Shown: one piece after another, positions 27,502 through 35,130 of the stretch
Numbering within the stretch: the stretch's first letter is position 1
How the letters are laid out: every line of letters starts with the position of its first letter
NCBI GenBank assembly: GCA_005503215.1
Contig: SCNS01000001.1
Location: 310,001-374,000 of the forward strand
DNA length: 64,000 bases
Source: Sphingomonadaceae bacterium 3R27C6
GTDB lineage: Bacteria; Pseudomonadota; Alphaproteobacteria; Sphingomonadales; Sphingomonadaceae
Reading direction: 5' to 3'
Position numbers and translations under genes: made by a program
Notes under the pieces: model-generated
The model's input: the letters and a program-made list of their open reading frames with translations, nothing else
What the model was told of the DNA's origin: nothing
Databases searched by the model: none

Positions 27502-28866
27502 ATGGCAACGCGCATGAACAACAAGATCGCCGCTATCGTCCTTGCCGCGGGCAAGGGCACCCGCATGAAGTCCGACCTGCACAAGGTGCTGCACCTGATC
27601 GCCGGCCGGCCGATGCTGCTGCACCTGATGGCGAGCGTCGACGAACTCAGCCCCGCGAAAAAGGTCGTGGTCGTCGGCGACAAGGCCGACCAGCTCGAAG
27701 CCGCGCTGGCGGGCAGCGCCGACCTCGCGGTGCAGGACCCGCAGCTTGGCACCGGCCATGCGGTGCAGCAGGGCGAGGCGGCGCTGGCCGGTTTCGACGG
27801 CGATGTGCTGATCCTCTATGGCGACGTGCCCTTCGTCCCAGCAGCGACGATGCAGGCGATGATCGACCGCCTGAATGCGCCAGACGCGCCCGCCGTTGTC
27901 GTGCTCGCGTTCGAGCCCGCCGATGCACAGCAATATGGCCGCGTCATTACCGAAGGCGACTATGTCACCAAGATGGTCGAGCATAAGGACGCGACCGACG
28001 CCGAACGCGCGGTGCGCCTGTGCAATTCGGGGCTGATGGCGGCGAAGTCGGCCGACCTCTTCGCGCTGCTTGCGCGCGTCACCGACGACAATGCTGCCAA
28101 GGAATATTATCTCGTCGACATCGTCAATATTGCGAACGCCGACGGGCGCCATTGCGCGGTGGTCGTCACCGATCCCTATGACGTCGCGGGAATCAACAGC
28201 CGTGGCGAGCTTGCCGCCATGGAGGGCGAGTGGCAGGCGCGGCGGCGGGTACAGGCGATGGCCGACGGCGCCAGCCTGATTGCCCCCGACACCGTATGGT
28301 TCGCCTGGGATACCGAGCTCGGCCGCGATGTGACGATCGAACCCAACGTCTTCTTCGGCCCCGGCGCGAAGATCGCGGACAATGTGAAGATCCGCGCGAA
28401 CTGCCATATCGAGGGCGCGATCGTCGGCGCGGGCTGCGAGGTCGGTCCGTTCGCGCGCCTTCGCCCCGGCACGATCCTGGGCGAGAAGGCCAAGATCGGC
28501 AATTTCGTCGAAACCAAGAAAGCGGTGCTCGGCAGGGGCGCGAAGGCGAACCATCTGACCTACCTCGGCGACGTCACCGTCGGCGCCGGCGCGAACATCG
28601 GCGCGGGTACGATCACCTGCAACTATGACGGCTATTTCAAATATAAGACCGAGATCGGCGAAAATGCCTTCATAGGATCGAACAGCGCGCTGATCGCGCC
28701 GGTCAGGATCGGCCGCGACGCCATCGTTGCCGCGGGCAGCGCGGTGACGCTTGACGTCGCCGACGGCGAGCTTCGCCTCGTTCGCGCCGAGCAGCTGGTC
28801 AAGCCCGGCTGGGCCGACCGTTTCCACGATGCGATGCGCAAGAAAAAAGCGGCGGAGAAGAAGTGA
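27502..28866 (+). CDS. glmU: bifunctional GlmU (GlcNAc-1-P uridyltransferase / GlcN-1-P acetyltransferase)
   Basis: Makes UDP-GlcNAc from glucosamine-1-phosphate in two steps. The N-terminal pyrophosphorylase begins IAAIVLAAGKGTRMKSD and shows QLGTGHAVQQ and YGDVPF. From about residue 250 a left-handed beta-helix of hexapeptide repeats carries the acetyltransferase, including TYLGDVTVGAGANIGAGTIT and NYDGYFKYKT. Length 454 residues matches the family. An ATG at 27514 (MNNKIAA) is an equally good start. The stop overlaps the GTG of the next gene. Confidence 0.96.
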   Translation: MATRMNNKIAAIVLAAGKGTRMKSDLHKVLHLIAGRPMLLHLMASVDELSPAKKVVVVGDKADQLEAALAGSADLAVQDPQLGTGHAVQQGEAALAGFDGDVLILYGDVPFVPAATMQAMIDRLNAPDAPAVVVLAFEPADAQQYGRVITEGDYVTKMVEHKDATDAERAVRLCNSGLMAAKSADLFALLARVTDDNAAKEYYLVDIVNIANADGRHCAVVVTDPYDVAGINSRGELAAMEGEWQARRRVQAMADGASLIAPDTVWFAWDTELGRDVTIEPNVFFGPGAKIADNVKIRANCHIEGAIVGAGCEVGPFARLRPGTILGEKAKIGNFVETKKAVLGRGAKANHLTYLGDVTVGAGANIGAGTITCNYDGYFKYKTEIGENAFIGSNSALIAPVRIGRDAIVAAGSAVTLDVADGELRLVRAEQLVKPGWADRFHDAMRKKKAAEKK

Positions 28867-29234
28867 AGCAGGATTGGTCCGACGACCGGGTTTCACGGCT
28901 TGCGACCGCGTGGCTCGCCGAGATCGCGAGCTCGGCCGGCGACGATATCGGACAGCAGGTCGTGATGATGAATTTCACCGCGTCTGCGGACACCCAATGG
29001 GCGTTTATCGGCGCCTGCGTCGCCGATGCGCATACCGACGAGCAACTGGGTGCGATAGCCGCCGGGCCGTTGGAGCACCTGATGGGCAAGTTCGGCACGG
29101 ACTATATCGATCGTGTCGAAGCTTGCGCCGACGCCGATCTGCGGTTTCGAACGGCTGTGGGGCATATGTGGCAATATAGGATAGCCGATGACGTCTGGTC
29201 GCGCCTGCAAACGCTGGGCGCTGGAGTGCAATGA
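28863..29234 (+). CDS. DUF6869-like hypothetical protein
   Basis: A 123-residue acidic, helical protein without membrane segments: QQVVMMNFTASADTQWAFIGA, then GPLEHLMGKFGTDYIDRVE and RFRTAVGHMWQYRIADDVW. This matches the small uncharacterised DUF6869 group, sometimes found in polymorphic-toxin immunity contexts, though no toxin is adjacent here. It overlaps glmU and the acetyltransferase gene by four bases each, placing it inside the glmU operon. Confidence 0.7.
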   Translation: MKQDWSDDRVSRLATAWLAEIASSAGDDIGQQVVMMNFTASADTQWAFIGACVADAHTDEQLGAIAAGPLEHLMGKFGTDYIDRVEACADADLRFRTAVGHMWQYRIADDVWSRLQTLGAGVQ

Positions 29235-29773
29235 TGCCCGCACCGACGCTGACGACCGCGCGCCTCGTGCTGCGCCAGCTGCGCGAGGACGACGCCGCCG
29301 CGCTGTTCCCGGTGCTGTCCGATCCCGAGGTGATGATCTGGTGGTCGAGCGGGCCGCATACATCGCCCGCCGAGACCGCGGACTATGTCAAAGGCAATGC
29401 CGCCGACGGGCAGGGCTATCTCTGCTGGGCGATCACCGCGGGCGATGATGTCGCGCTCGGCTGGGTGATCCTGATCGACGGCAAGCCCGACGTGAAGGAG
29501 ATCGGCTATATCCTGCGCCGCGACCGCTGGGGCGGCGGCATCGCGCGCGAAGCGGTGGCGCGGGTGATCGACCATGGCTTCGGCGAAATGGGGCTGCGCC
29601 GGATCTTTGCCGACACCGATCCGGAGAATCCCGGCTCGATCGGGCTGCTCGAGCGCCTGGGTTTCCAGCGCGAAGGCCGGCTGCGCGGCGAGTGGGAAAC
29701 GCATATCGGCGTGCGCGATTCGCTGATCTACGGCCTGCTGCGCGACGAATGGATGATGGAGAAGACGCAATGA
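29231..29773 (+). CDS. GNAT acetyltransferase, RimJ/RimL type
   Basis: A 180-residue acetyl-CoA-dependent transferase: LTTARLVLRQLREDDAAALF N-terminal strand, IGYILRRDRWGGGIAREAV (the acetyl-CoA pyrophosphate loop, here RxxxGGG) and DTDPENPGSIGLLERLGF. This is the RimJ/RimL family that acetylates ribosomal protein N-termini or small amines. Four-base overlaps on both sides place it in the glmU gene chain. Confidence 0.9.
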   Translation: MMPAPTLTTARLVLRQLREDDAAALFPVLSDPEVMIWWSSGPHTSPAETADYVKGNAADGQGYLCWAITAGDDVALGWVILIDGKPDVKEIGYILRRDRWGGGIAREAVARVIDHGFGEMGLRRIFADTDPENPGSIGLLERLGFQREGRLRGEWETHIGVRDSLIYGLLRDEWMMEKTQ

Positions 29774-30084
29774 GTGACCGCTATACCGACAAGCCCTTCC
29801 TGCGCTTTGTCGACGCCTGGGTGCTGAAGGCGATCGGCCATCTCGACGCGGCGACCGAGACTTACTGCAAGGCGATGGTGCCGCAGCTCGAACAGAGCTT
29901 CGGCACGACCGGAAGCTGGGAGCAGATCGTCGAACAGCAGATGAAGTTCGGACCCGAGCTGAAGGCGCAGATCCTGAAAATCTGGACCGACGGCAAGGCG
30001 CGCTTTGCCGCGGGCAATGGCGAGGCGCCCGATCCGGTTCAGTTCGCGATGATCTTCGTCGACCGGAATTTCGGGCGGACATGA
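29770..30084 (+). CDS. DUF6489-like hypothetical protein
   Basis: A 104-residue protein, largely helical, with the sequence AIGHLDAATETYCKAMVPQL and EQIVEQQMKFGPELKAQIL characteristic of a small alphaproteobacterial family of unknown function. No catalytic or metal motif is visible. ATG overlaps the stop of the upstream acetyltransferase and its own stop overlaps the next ATG, both by four bases, suggesting coupled translation. Confidence 0.7.
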   Translation: MSDRYTDKPFLRFVDAWVLKAIGHLDAATETYCKAMVPQLEQSFGTTGSWEQIVEQQMKFGPELKAQILKIWTDGKARFAAGNGEAPDPVQFAMIFVDRNFGRT

Positions 30085-30542
30085 GCGGCCCGATCGTTCG
30101 TCCGGCGGCGCGCGCCGACTATGACCGCTGGCTGCCTTTATGGGACGGCTACAACGCATTTTACGGTCGCAGCGGCGCTACGGCGCTGGCGCCGGAAATC
30201 ACGGCCGCGACATGGGAGCGTTTCTTCGATCCCTATGAGCCTATGTTCGCGCTCGTCGCCGAACAGGACGGCGCGCTTCTCGGCCTCACCCATTATCTCC
30301 TGCATCGCAGCACGACCTCGTTGCTGCCGTCGCTTTACCTGCAGGACCTGTTCACCACCGCCGAAGCGCGGGGCAAGGGCGTCGGCCGCGCGCTGATCGA
30401 GGCGGTCTATGACGCAGCAAAGGAGCGTTCGCTGCCGCGCGTCTATTGGTTGACGCATGAAACGAACGCCACTGCGATGCAGCTCTACGACCGTATCGCC
30501 GAAAAATCGGGTTTTCTTGTCTATCGCAAGTCGATCGGTTGA
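30081..30542 (+). CDS. GNAT family N-acetyltransferase
   Basis: A 153-residue acetyltransferase: IVRPAARADYDRWLPLWDGY, LFTTAEARGKGVGRALIEAVY (acetyl-CoA loop Ax5GxGxA) and HETNATAMQLYDRIAEKSGF. Unlike the RimJ/RimL neighbour, it belongs to the YhdJ/diamine type of GNAT. Substrate unknown. It is the last gene of the overlapping chain from glmU; a 31-base gap with palindromes separates it from the RHH gene. Confidence 0.9.
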   Translation: MSGPIVRPAARADYDRWLPLWDGYNAFYGRSGATALAPEITAATWERFFDPYEPMFALVAEQDGALLGLTHYLLHRSTTSLLPSLYLQDLFTTAEARGKGVGRALIEAVYDAAKERSLPRVYWLTHETNATAMQLYDRIAEKSGFLVYRKSIG

Positions 30543-30544
30543 CA

Positions 30545-30565
30545 TGATATCATGATATGATATCA
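30545..30565 (+). promoter_or_regulatory. tandem palindromic operator of the antitoxin/toxin pair
   Basis: Two copies of the perfect palindrome TGATATCA at 30545-30552 and 30558-30565, centres 13 bases apart, directly upstream of the ATG at 30574. Antitoxins with ribbon-helix-helix domains bind such short tandem palindromes as dimers, so autorepression is likely. The AT-rich stretch stands out against the GC-rich surroundings. Confidence 0.7.
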
Positions 30566-30573
30566 GTATATCA

Positions 30574-30978
30574 ATGACTCGCATCCTTGCCGATCTGCCT
30601 GACGACGACATTAAATGGCTCGACCAACTCGCGGCCGAACAGGGAAAGTCGCGCGCATCGGTTCTCCGCGAAGCTGTGGCGGCCTATCGCGCCGAGACGC
30701 CGAAGGACTGGCTCGATGTCGGATTCGGGGCGTGGAAAGATCGCACGGACATAGGCGATGCCGTCGAATGGCAGCGGCGCGAACGCGCGTCGTGGACGCG
30801 GCCTTGGGATCCCGACTATGCGGAGGTTCGCGCCGAATTTCCCGACCTGTTCGACGAAGACGATGACCGCGAGCATGAAATTCATAAGGCATGGGCGGCC
30901 GAAAACGGCGTCGCGTTGGGCGCTCCCGAAGCGGCAGATGCAAAGCCGAAGAAAAAGAAGAAGCAAGGCCGGAAGTGA
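30574..30978 (+). CDS. ribbon-helix-helix (CopG/VapB-like) antitoxin
   Basis: A 134-residue protein whose N-terminal 45 residues are an RHH DNA-binding domain: ILADLPDDDIKWLDQLAAEQ then KSRASVLREAVAAYR. The middle, acidic part should wrap the toxin. The C-terminus ends in a lysine-rich tail (PKKKKKQGRK), unusual in this family and suggestive of nucleic-acid contact. It overlaps the PIN-domain toxin gene by four bases, as in VapBC systems. Confidence 0.85.
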   Translation: MTRILADLPDDDIKWLDQLAAEQGKSRASVLREAVAAYRAETPKDWLDVGFGAWKDRTDIGDAVEWQRRERASWTRPWDPDYAEVRAEFPDLFDEDDDREHEIHKAWAAENGVALGAPEAADAKPKKKKKQGRK

Positions 30979-31352
30979 GCGGCTTTACTTTCGATAGCAA
31001 TATATTGATCGACGCGCTTCGCGGTTTCCCCGAAGCGCGCCGGGAGATCGAGCGCGCTCTTCAGCGCGACCGCCTCTGGGTAAGCCGGATGGTGTGGATC
31101 GAGGTGATGTCGAAGGGCGAGGGTGAAGGGCTGCGCCGGGCCGAGACGCTGCTGTCGGGTTTCGGCATCGACGAGGTCGATGAAGAGATCGCGGCGCGCG
31201 CCGCCAACCTTCGCCGCGATCGGCCGCGACTGAAATCGCCCGACGCCATCATTCTGGCGACAGCGCAGTCGCGCGGCCGTGTGCTGGTGACACGAAACAC
31301 GAAGGATTTTCCGGCCAACATGCCGGGTATCCGCGTTCCCTATACGCTCTAA
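30975..31352 (+). CDS. vapC: PIN-domain ribonuclease toxin (VapC-like)
   Basis: A 125-residue PIN-domain protein starting at a GTG. The conserved acidic residues are Asp7 in FTFDSNILIDAL, the Glu in WIEVM and two near the C-terminus (KSPDAIILATA and TRNTKDF), giving the four-acid metal site of VapC nucleases. It should cleave RNA (tRNA or rRNA) when not bound by the antitoxin encoded upstream. No other partner is nearby. Confidence 0.88.
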   Translation: MSGFTFDSNILIDALRGFPEARREIERALQRDRLWVSRMVWIEVMSKGEGEGLRRAETLLSGFGIDEVDEEIAARAANLRRDRPRLKSPDAIILATAQSRGRVLVTRNTKDFPANMPGIRVPYTL

Positions 31353-31367
31353 CGAAAGCCATTATCC

Positions 31368-33191
31368 ATGTGCGGAATTATCGGAATCATCGGCAAGGAC
31401 CAGGTGGCGGATCGCCTCGTCGACGGGCTGAAGCGCATGGAATATCGCGGCTATGACTCGGCGGGCGTCTGCACGGTCGAGGGCGGCCGGCTGATCCGTC
31501 GCCGCGCCGAGGGCAAGCTGGGCAATCTCGTCAAGGAACTCGCCGGTAACCCCGCGCCCGGCACCGTCGGCATCGCGCACACGCGCTGGGCGACGCACGG
31601 CGCGCCGACGACGAGCAACGCGCACCCGCACGCGACGGGCGAAGTCGCGCTCGTCCACAACGGGATCATCGAGAATTTTAAGCCGCTGCGCGAAGCGTTG
31701 CAGGCGCGTGGCCGCACGTTCGAAAGCGAAACCGACACCGAAGTCGTCGCGCATCTCGTCAGCGAACAGGTCGAAGCGGGCAAGTCGCCGCAGGACGCGG
31801 TGAAAGCGGTGCTCCCGCAGCTCCGCGGCGCCTTTGCGCTCGCGATCGCCTTCCGCCAGCATCCGGGCCTCCTCATCGGCGCACGCCTCGGCTCGCCGCT
31901 CGTCGTCGGTTATGGCGAGGGCGAAACCTATCTCGGCTCGGACGCGCTCGCGCTCGCGCCGCTGACGCAAAAGATCGCCTATCTCGACGAAGGCGACTGG
32001 GTCGTCATCACCCGCGAAGGCGCGCAGATCTACGATTCCGACAACAACCCGGTGACGCGCGAAATCACCACCTCGGGCGTCACCGCCGCGGCGGTCGAGA
32101 AGGGCAACTACCGCCACTTCATGCAGAAGGAGATTTTCGAGCAGCCGACCGTCGTCGCGCAGACGCTCTCCTCCTACATCCGCCCGCTCGAACAGACCGT
32201 CGCGCTGCCGCAGATGGATTTCGACCTATCGAAGGTCGAGCGCATCACGATCGTCGCGTGCGGCACCAGCTTCTATGCCGGGATGGTCGCGAAATATTGG
32301 TTCGAGACCTTCGCGCGCGTTCCCGTCGACATCGATGTCGCCTCCGAGTTCCGCTACCGCGATCCCGTCCTCCAGCCGGGCGGCCTTGCGCTCTTCATCT
32401 CGCAGTCGGGCGAGACCGCCGACACGCTCGCGGCGCTCCGCCATTGCAAGGCGAACGGCCAGACGATCGCGGTCGTCGTCAACGTGCCGACGAGCAGCAT
32501 GGCGCGCGAGGCCGACCTGCTCTTGCCGACCCACGCGGGCCCCGAAATCGGCGTCGCCTCGACCAAGGCGTTCACCTGCCAGCTCGCGGTTCTCGCCGCG
32601 CTCGCCGCGCACCTCGCGCTGAAGAAAGGCAAGCTCAGCGCCGCTGAAGAGCGCGAGATCGTCCGGCATCTGATCGAGGCGCCCGCCGCCTTGAACGCGG
32701 CGCTTGGCCACGACGAGGAAATCTCGAAGATGGCGCACCTCGTCGCCCCGGCGCGCGACGTGCTCTACCTCGGTCGCGGCCCCGACTATCCGCTCGCGCT
32801 CGAAGGCGCGCTCAAGCTCAAGGAAATCTCGTACATCCATGCCGAGGGTTACGCGTCGGGCGAGATGAAGCACGGCCCGATCGCACTGATCGACGAGGCG
32901 GTCCCGGTGATCGTCCTCGCGCCCAGCGGCCCGCTGTTCGAAAAGACCGTCAGCAACATGCAGGAAGTCATGGCGCGCGGCGGCAAGGTCGTGCTGATTT
33001 CGGACGCCGAGGGTCTCGCCGAAGCCGGCGACGGCTGCATGGCGACGATCGAAATGCCCAAGGTCCACCCCTTGATCGCGCCGCTCGTCTATGCGGTGCC
33101 GGTGCAGTTGCTGGCATATCATGTCGCGGTCGCGAAGGGGACGGACGTGGATCAGCCGCGCAATCTGGCGAAATCGGTTACCGTGGAGTGA
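31368..33191 (+). CDS. glmS: glucosamine-fructose-6-phosphate aminotransferase (isomerizing)
   Basis: First committed enzyme of the hexosamine pathway: fructose-6-phosphate plus glutamine to glucosamine-6-phosphate. The 607 residues start MCGIIGIIG, in which Cys2 becomes the N-terminal nucleophile; RWATHG and HNGIIENF belong to the glutaminase domain. The C-terminal SIS isomerase domains show CGTSFYAG, SQSGETADT and STKAFTCQL, ending in the invariant DQPRNLAKSVTVE. It lies 15 bases after the toxin gene. No glmS ribozyme-like structure is expected or seen. Confidence 0.97.
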   Translation: MCGIIGIIGKDQVADRLVDGLKRMEYRGYDSAGVCTVEGGRLIRRRAEGKLGNLVKELAGNPAPGTVGIAHTRWATHGAPTTSNAHPHATGEVALVHNGIIENFKPLREALQARGRTFESETDTEVVAHLVSEQVEAGKSPQDAVKAVLPQLRGAFALAIAFRQHPGLLIGARLGSPLVVGYGEGETYLGSDALALAPLTQKIAYLDEGDWVVITREGAQIYDSDNNPVTREITTSGVTAAAVEKGNYRHFMQKEIFEQPTVVAQTLSSYIRPLEQTVALPQMDFDLSKVERITIVACGTSFYAGMVAKYWFETFARVPVDIDVASEFRYRDPVLQPGGLALFISQSGETADTLAALRHCKANGQTIAVVVNVPTSSMAREADLLLPTHAGPEIGVASTKAFTCQLAVLAALAAHLALKKGKLSAAEEREIVRHLIEAPAALNAALGHDEEISKMAHLVAPARDVLYLGRGPDYPLALEGALKLKEISYIHAEGYASGEMKHGPIALIDEAVPVIVLAPSGPLFEKTVSNMQEVMARGGKVVLISDAEGLAEAGDGCMATIEMPKVHPLIAPLVYAVPVQLLAYHVAVAKGTDVDQPRNLAKSVTVE

Positions 33192-33208
33192 CTCATGGAA
33201 TAGAGATT

Positions 33209-33236
33209 TTGACAAATCTAAAAATTTAGATTAATT
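33209..33236 (+). promoter_or_regulatory. promoter with internal inverted repeat
   Basis: TTGACA (33209-33214) and TTAATT (33231-33236) are spaced by 16 bases, a plausible sigma-70-type promoter in an AT-rich stretch. Between them lies the inverted repeat AATCTAAA / TTTAGATT (33215-33222 and 33225-33232, two-base spacer), placed where a bound repressor would block RNA polymerase. It would serve the small gene at 33265. Confidence 0.55.
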
Positions 33237-33264
33237 GCGATCCTTAGTCACAAGGAGGCTCGTA

Positions 33265-33537
33265 ATGCAGAAACGGCATGATGACATATTGAGCGCGCGC
33301 TTGGAGCAGGTCGTGCACGCAGGCGTCGCCCACATCCTATGGAACGAATTATATACGTGGTACGAAACTCAGAAGATTGCAGCCAGAACATGGCGGGATC
33401 TGAGTCAGCGATGGGATGAGATAAGTGAGGGTGATGAAGGGCGTCTGATGAAGGTAGAAGGTTCTGGAGGAATCTTTTTAATATCCGAAGAATCAATAGC
33501 CGCGATATATGAAGAAAAGTCGTCAGATAGTGTGTGA
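33265..33537 (+). CDS. hypothetical protein in low-GC islet
   Basis: A 90-residue soluble protein that I cannot place in a family: DDILSARLEQVVHAGVAHIL, a Trp/Tyr-rich middle (WYETQKIAARTWRDLSQRW) and an acidic C-terminus. The ATG at 33265 is preceded by AAGGAGG at ideal spacing, unusually strong for this genome. Codon and base use are lower in GC than neighbours, pointing to horizontal origin. It is followed after 21 bases by the repeat protein gene. Confidence 0.6.
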   Translation: MQKRHDDILSARLEQVVHAGVAHILWNELYTWYETQKIAARTWRDLSQRWDEISEGDEGRLMKVEGSGGIFLISEESIAAIYEEKSSDSV

Positions 33538-33558
33538 CGACCGATGGAGGGGTTTGAT

Positions 33559-33810
33559 ATGACGATGCAGCCTATTCCGATGCCAAAGAATGGCGCTTGT
33601 CCTTCGGGCTATGTTTCACAGGGAAACATGTGCGTCCCAACCGTAAGCGCGAAACCAGCTATTCCAAAGAACGGGCCATGCCCGTCGGGCTGGGTTTCTC
33701 AAGGAAATTATTGTGTGGCGACCAAATCAAATCCCAAAACTGTCATACCAAAAAACGGCCCATGCCCTTCCGGCTACGCGTCACAAGGACATTATTGCGT
33801 AAGAATTTGA
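33559..33810 (+). CDS. three-repeat CPSGY small protein
   Basis: An 83-residue protein composed of three copies of a repeat of roughly 27 residues, each reading P-K-N-G-x-C-P-S-G-[YW]-x-S-Q-G-x-x-C-V. Each repeat has two cysteines, so six in all, with no other domain and no signal peptide. The motif recurs in uncharacterised small bacterial proteins. It could bind metal or form disulphides if exported. ATG chosen at 33559 because GGAGGGG lies seven bases upstream. Low GC like its neighbour. Confidence 0.65.
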   Translation: MTMQPIPMPKNGACPSGYVSQGNMCVPTVSAKPAIPKNGPCPSGWVSQGNYCVATKSNPKTVIPKNGPCPSGYASQGHYCVRI

Positions 33811-33934
33811 AGATGTTTGCTTTTCGGGCAACGGCAAGGACTGCCGACGCTATCATCACGGTCTAATCGATACGGTGAGGTGCTGACGAACCTATAGTTT
33901 GCCGATTATTGGATCATCTGCCGCCCATATAAAC

Positions 33935-34123
33935 TCACTCCGGCGCGTTGGCCTGTGCCAGAATCGACGCGGCGATTTCCTCGATCTTGCCGGCGACGAG
34001 CAGCGGCGCGCCGCCGACCATGCCGACCTGCGTCTGGCCATTTTCATAGTCGCGGAGCCAGGCGACATTTTCGGCGACGACGAGGTAATTGCCGCCGCGC
34101 GACTTGAGCGAAATGAACTTCAT
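33935..34123 (-). CDS. small conserved hypothetical protein
   Basis: A 62-residue protein beginning MKFISLKSRGGNYLVVAENV and containing a beta-rich core with QVGMVGGAPLLVAGKIEEI. The layout resembles small FlbD-like or KOW-type regulators with a beta-barrel core, but I do not recognise a defined family. CAGGAGACACCCC precedes the ATG, giving a good ribosome-binding site. Divergent from the HAD phosphatase gene, with a 39-base gap. The larger frame seen on this strand is a shadow of the HAD gene. Confidence 0.6.
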   Translation of the reverse strand: MKFISLKSRGGNYLVVAENVAWLRDYENGQTQVGMVGGAPLLVAGKIEEIAASILAQANAPE

Positions 34124-34162
34124 TGGGGTGTCTCCTGATCCCCGATGCTCTAGGCGGGAAAT

Positions 34163-34852
34163 ATGAAGAATATCAGATCGACTCCTCCCGCCGCGATCAT
34201 CTTCGATTTCGACGGCGTCGTCGCCGACAGCGAGGTGCGCGCCAACCTGTCGCTGGCGGAGAGCCTGACCGCCGCCGGCATGCCCGCGACCTATGACGAA
34301 TGCCTGCGCGACTATTATGGCCATAATTGGCAGGAAACCGAGCGGCGGATCGTCGCACGATACGGCCGCCCGCTGCCCGCCGACTTCCGCGAGACGCACC
34401 GCGCGCGGGCTCGGGCGCGCTATATGGAGGGCTTCGATGCCGTCCCCGGCGTCGCGGATTTCCTCGGCAGCTTGCGCTCCATGCCGCGTGCGATCGCTTC
34501 GTCGAGCCGCGCCGAATATATCGGCTGGGCGCTCAGCCTGTTCGGGCTCGGCCATCATTTCGGCAAGCATGTGTACAGCGCCGACGGCTGGGACCGCGGC
34601 AAGCCGCATCCGGACATCTATCTCGCCGCCGCCAAAGGACTCGGCGTCGATCCGGCCGCGTGCCTCGCGATCGAGGATTCGCCGACCGGGGCGCAGGCGG
34701 CGATTGCGGCAGGGATGACCGTCGTCGGCTTTTGCGGCGCGGGGCATATCGTCGACCGCGCGGGCCATGGCGCGATGCTGCAAGAGGTTGGCGTGCATCA
34801 TGTGGCGCTGACGTTCGACGAGGTTGCGGCGCTGACGCCTGCGAGTAGATGA
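34163..34852 (+). CDS. HAD family phosphatase, beta-phosphoglucomutase-like
   Basis: A 229-residue HAD hydrolase: motif I IIFDFDGVVADSEV, cap helices including YDECLRDYYGHNWQE, motif II IASSSRAEY, the lysine in RGKPHPDIYLAA and motif IV IEDSPTGAQAA. The FDGVVxDSE pattern and cap type fit the phosphatase/beta-phosphoglucomutase subgroup acting on sugar phosphates. Substrate unknown. Confidence 0.9.
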   Translation: MKNIRSTPPAAIIFDFDGVVADSEVRANLSLAESLTAAGMPATYDECLRDYYGHNWQETERRIVARYGRPLPADFRETHRARARARYMEGFDAVPGVADFLGSLRSMPRAIASSSRAEYIGWALSLFGLGHHFGKHVYSADGWDRGKPHPDIYLAAAKGLGVDPAACLAIEDSPTGAQAAIAAGMTVVGFCGAGHIVDRAGHGAMLQEVGVHHVALTFDEVAALTPASR

Positions 34853-34984
34853 TCCTCCCTATGGCGAAGCCATGGGGAGGGGGACCATCCGGAGGATGGT
34901 GGAGGGGCCGCAACGTCGCGCCATTAACCCCTCCGTCAGCGCTTCGCGCTGCCACCTCCCCACGGCTTCGCCGCAGGGAGGATC
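34851..34984. repeat. long palindromic extragenic repeat
   Basis: A 134-base element bounded by GATCCTCCCT and its exact inverse AGGGAGGATC (one base short), with internal arms GGGGAGGGGGACCATCC / GGATGGTGGAGG and CCCCTCCG. This CCCTCCACCATCCTCCGGATGGT type is a familiar repeat in sphingomonad genomes. It is followed by about 145 bases of unassigned upstream region of the next gene. Terminator function for the HAD gene is possible. Confidence 0.6.
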
Positions 34985-35130
34985 GAAGCTGCAAAAATCG
35001 CTGTCCTACTTTGGATCGCTGGATTAGCTTCGCGCCCGGTTCGATCCCGATCACGGGATGAAATGTGCAATCGCGAGTGAAGTTACGCAGTTTTCCGCGA
35101 CTTTCCAAAACACCCTTCGAGGAGAGAGAT

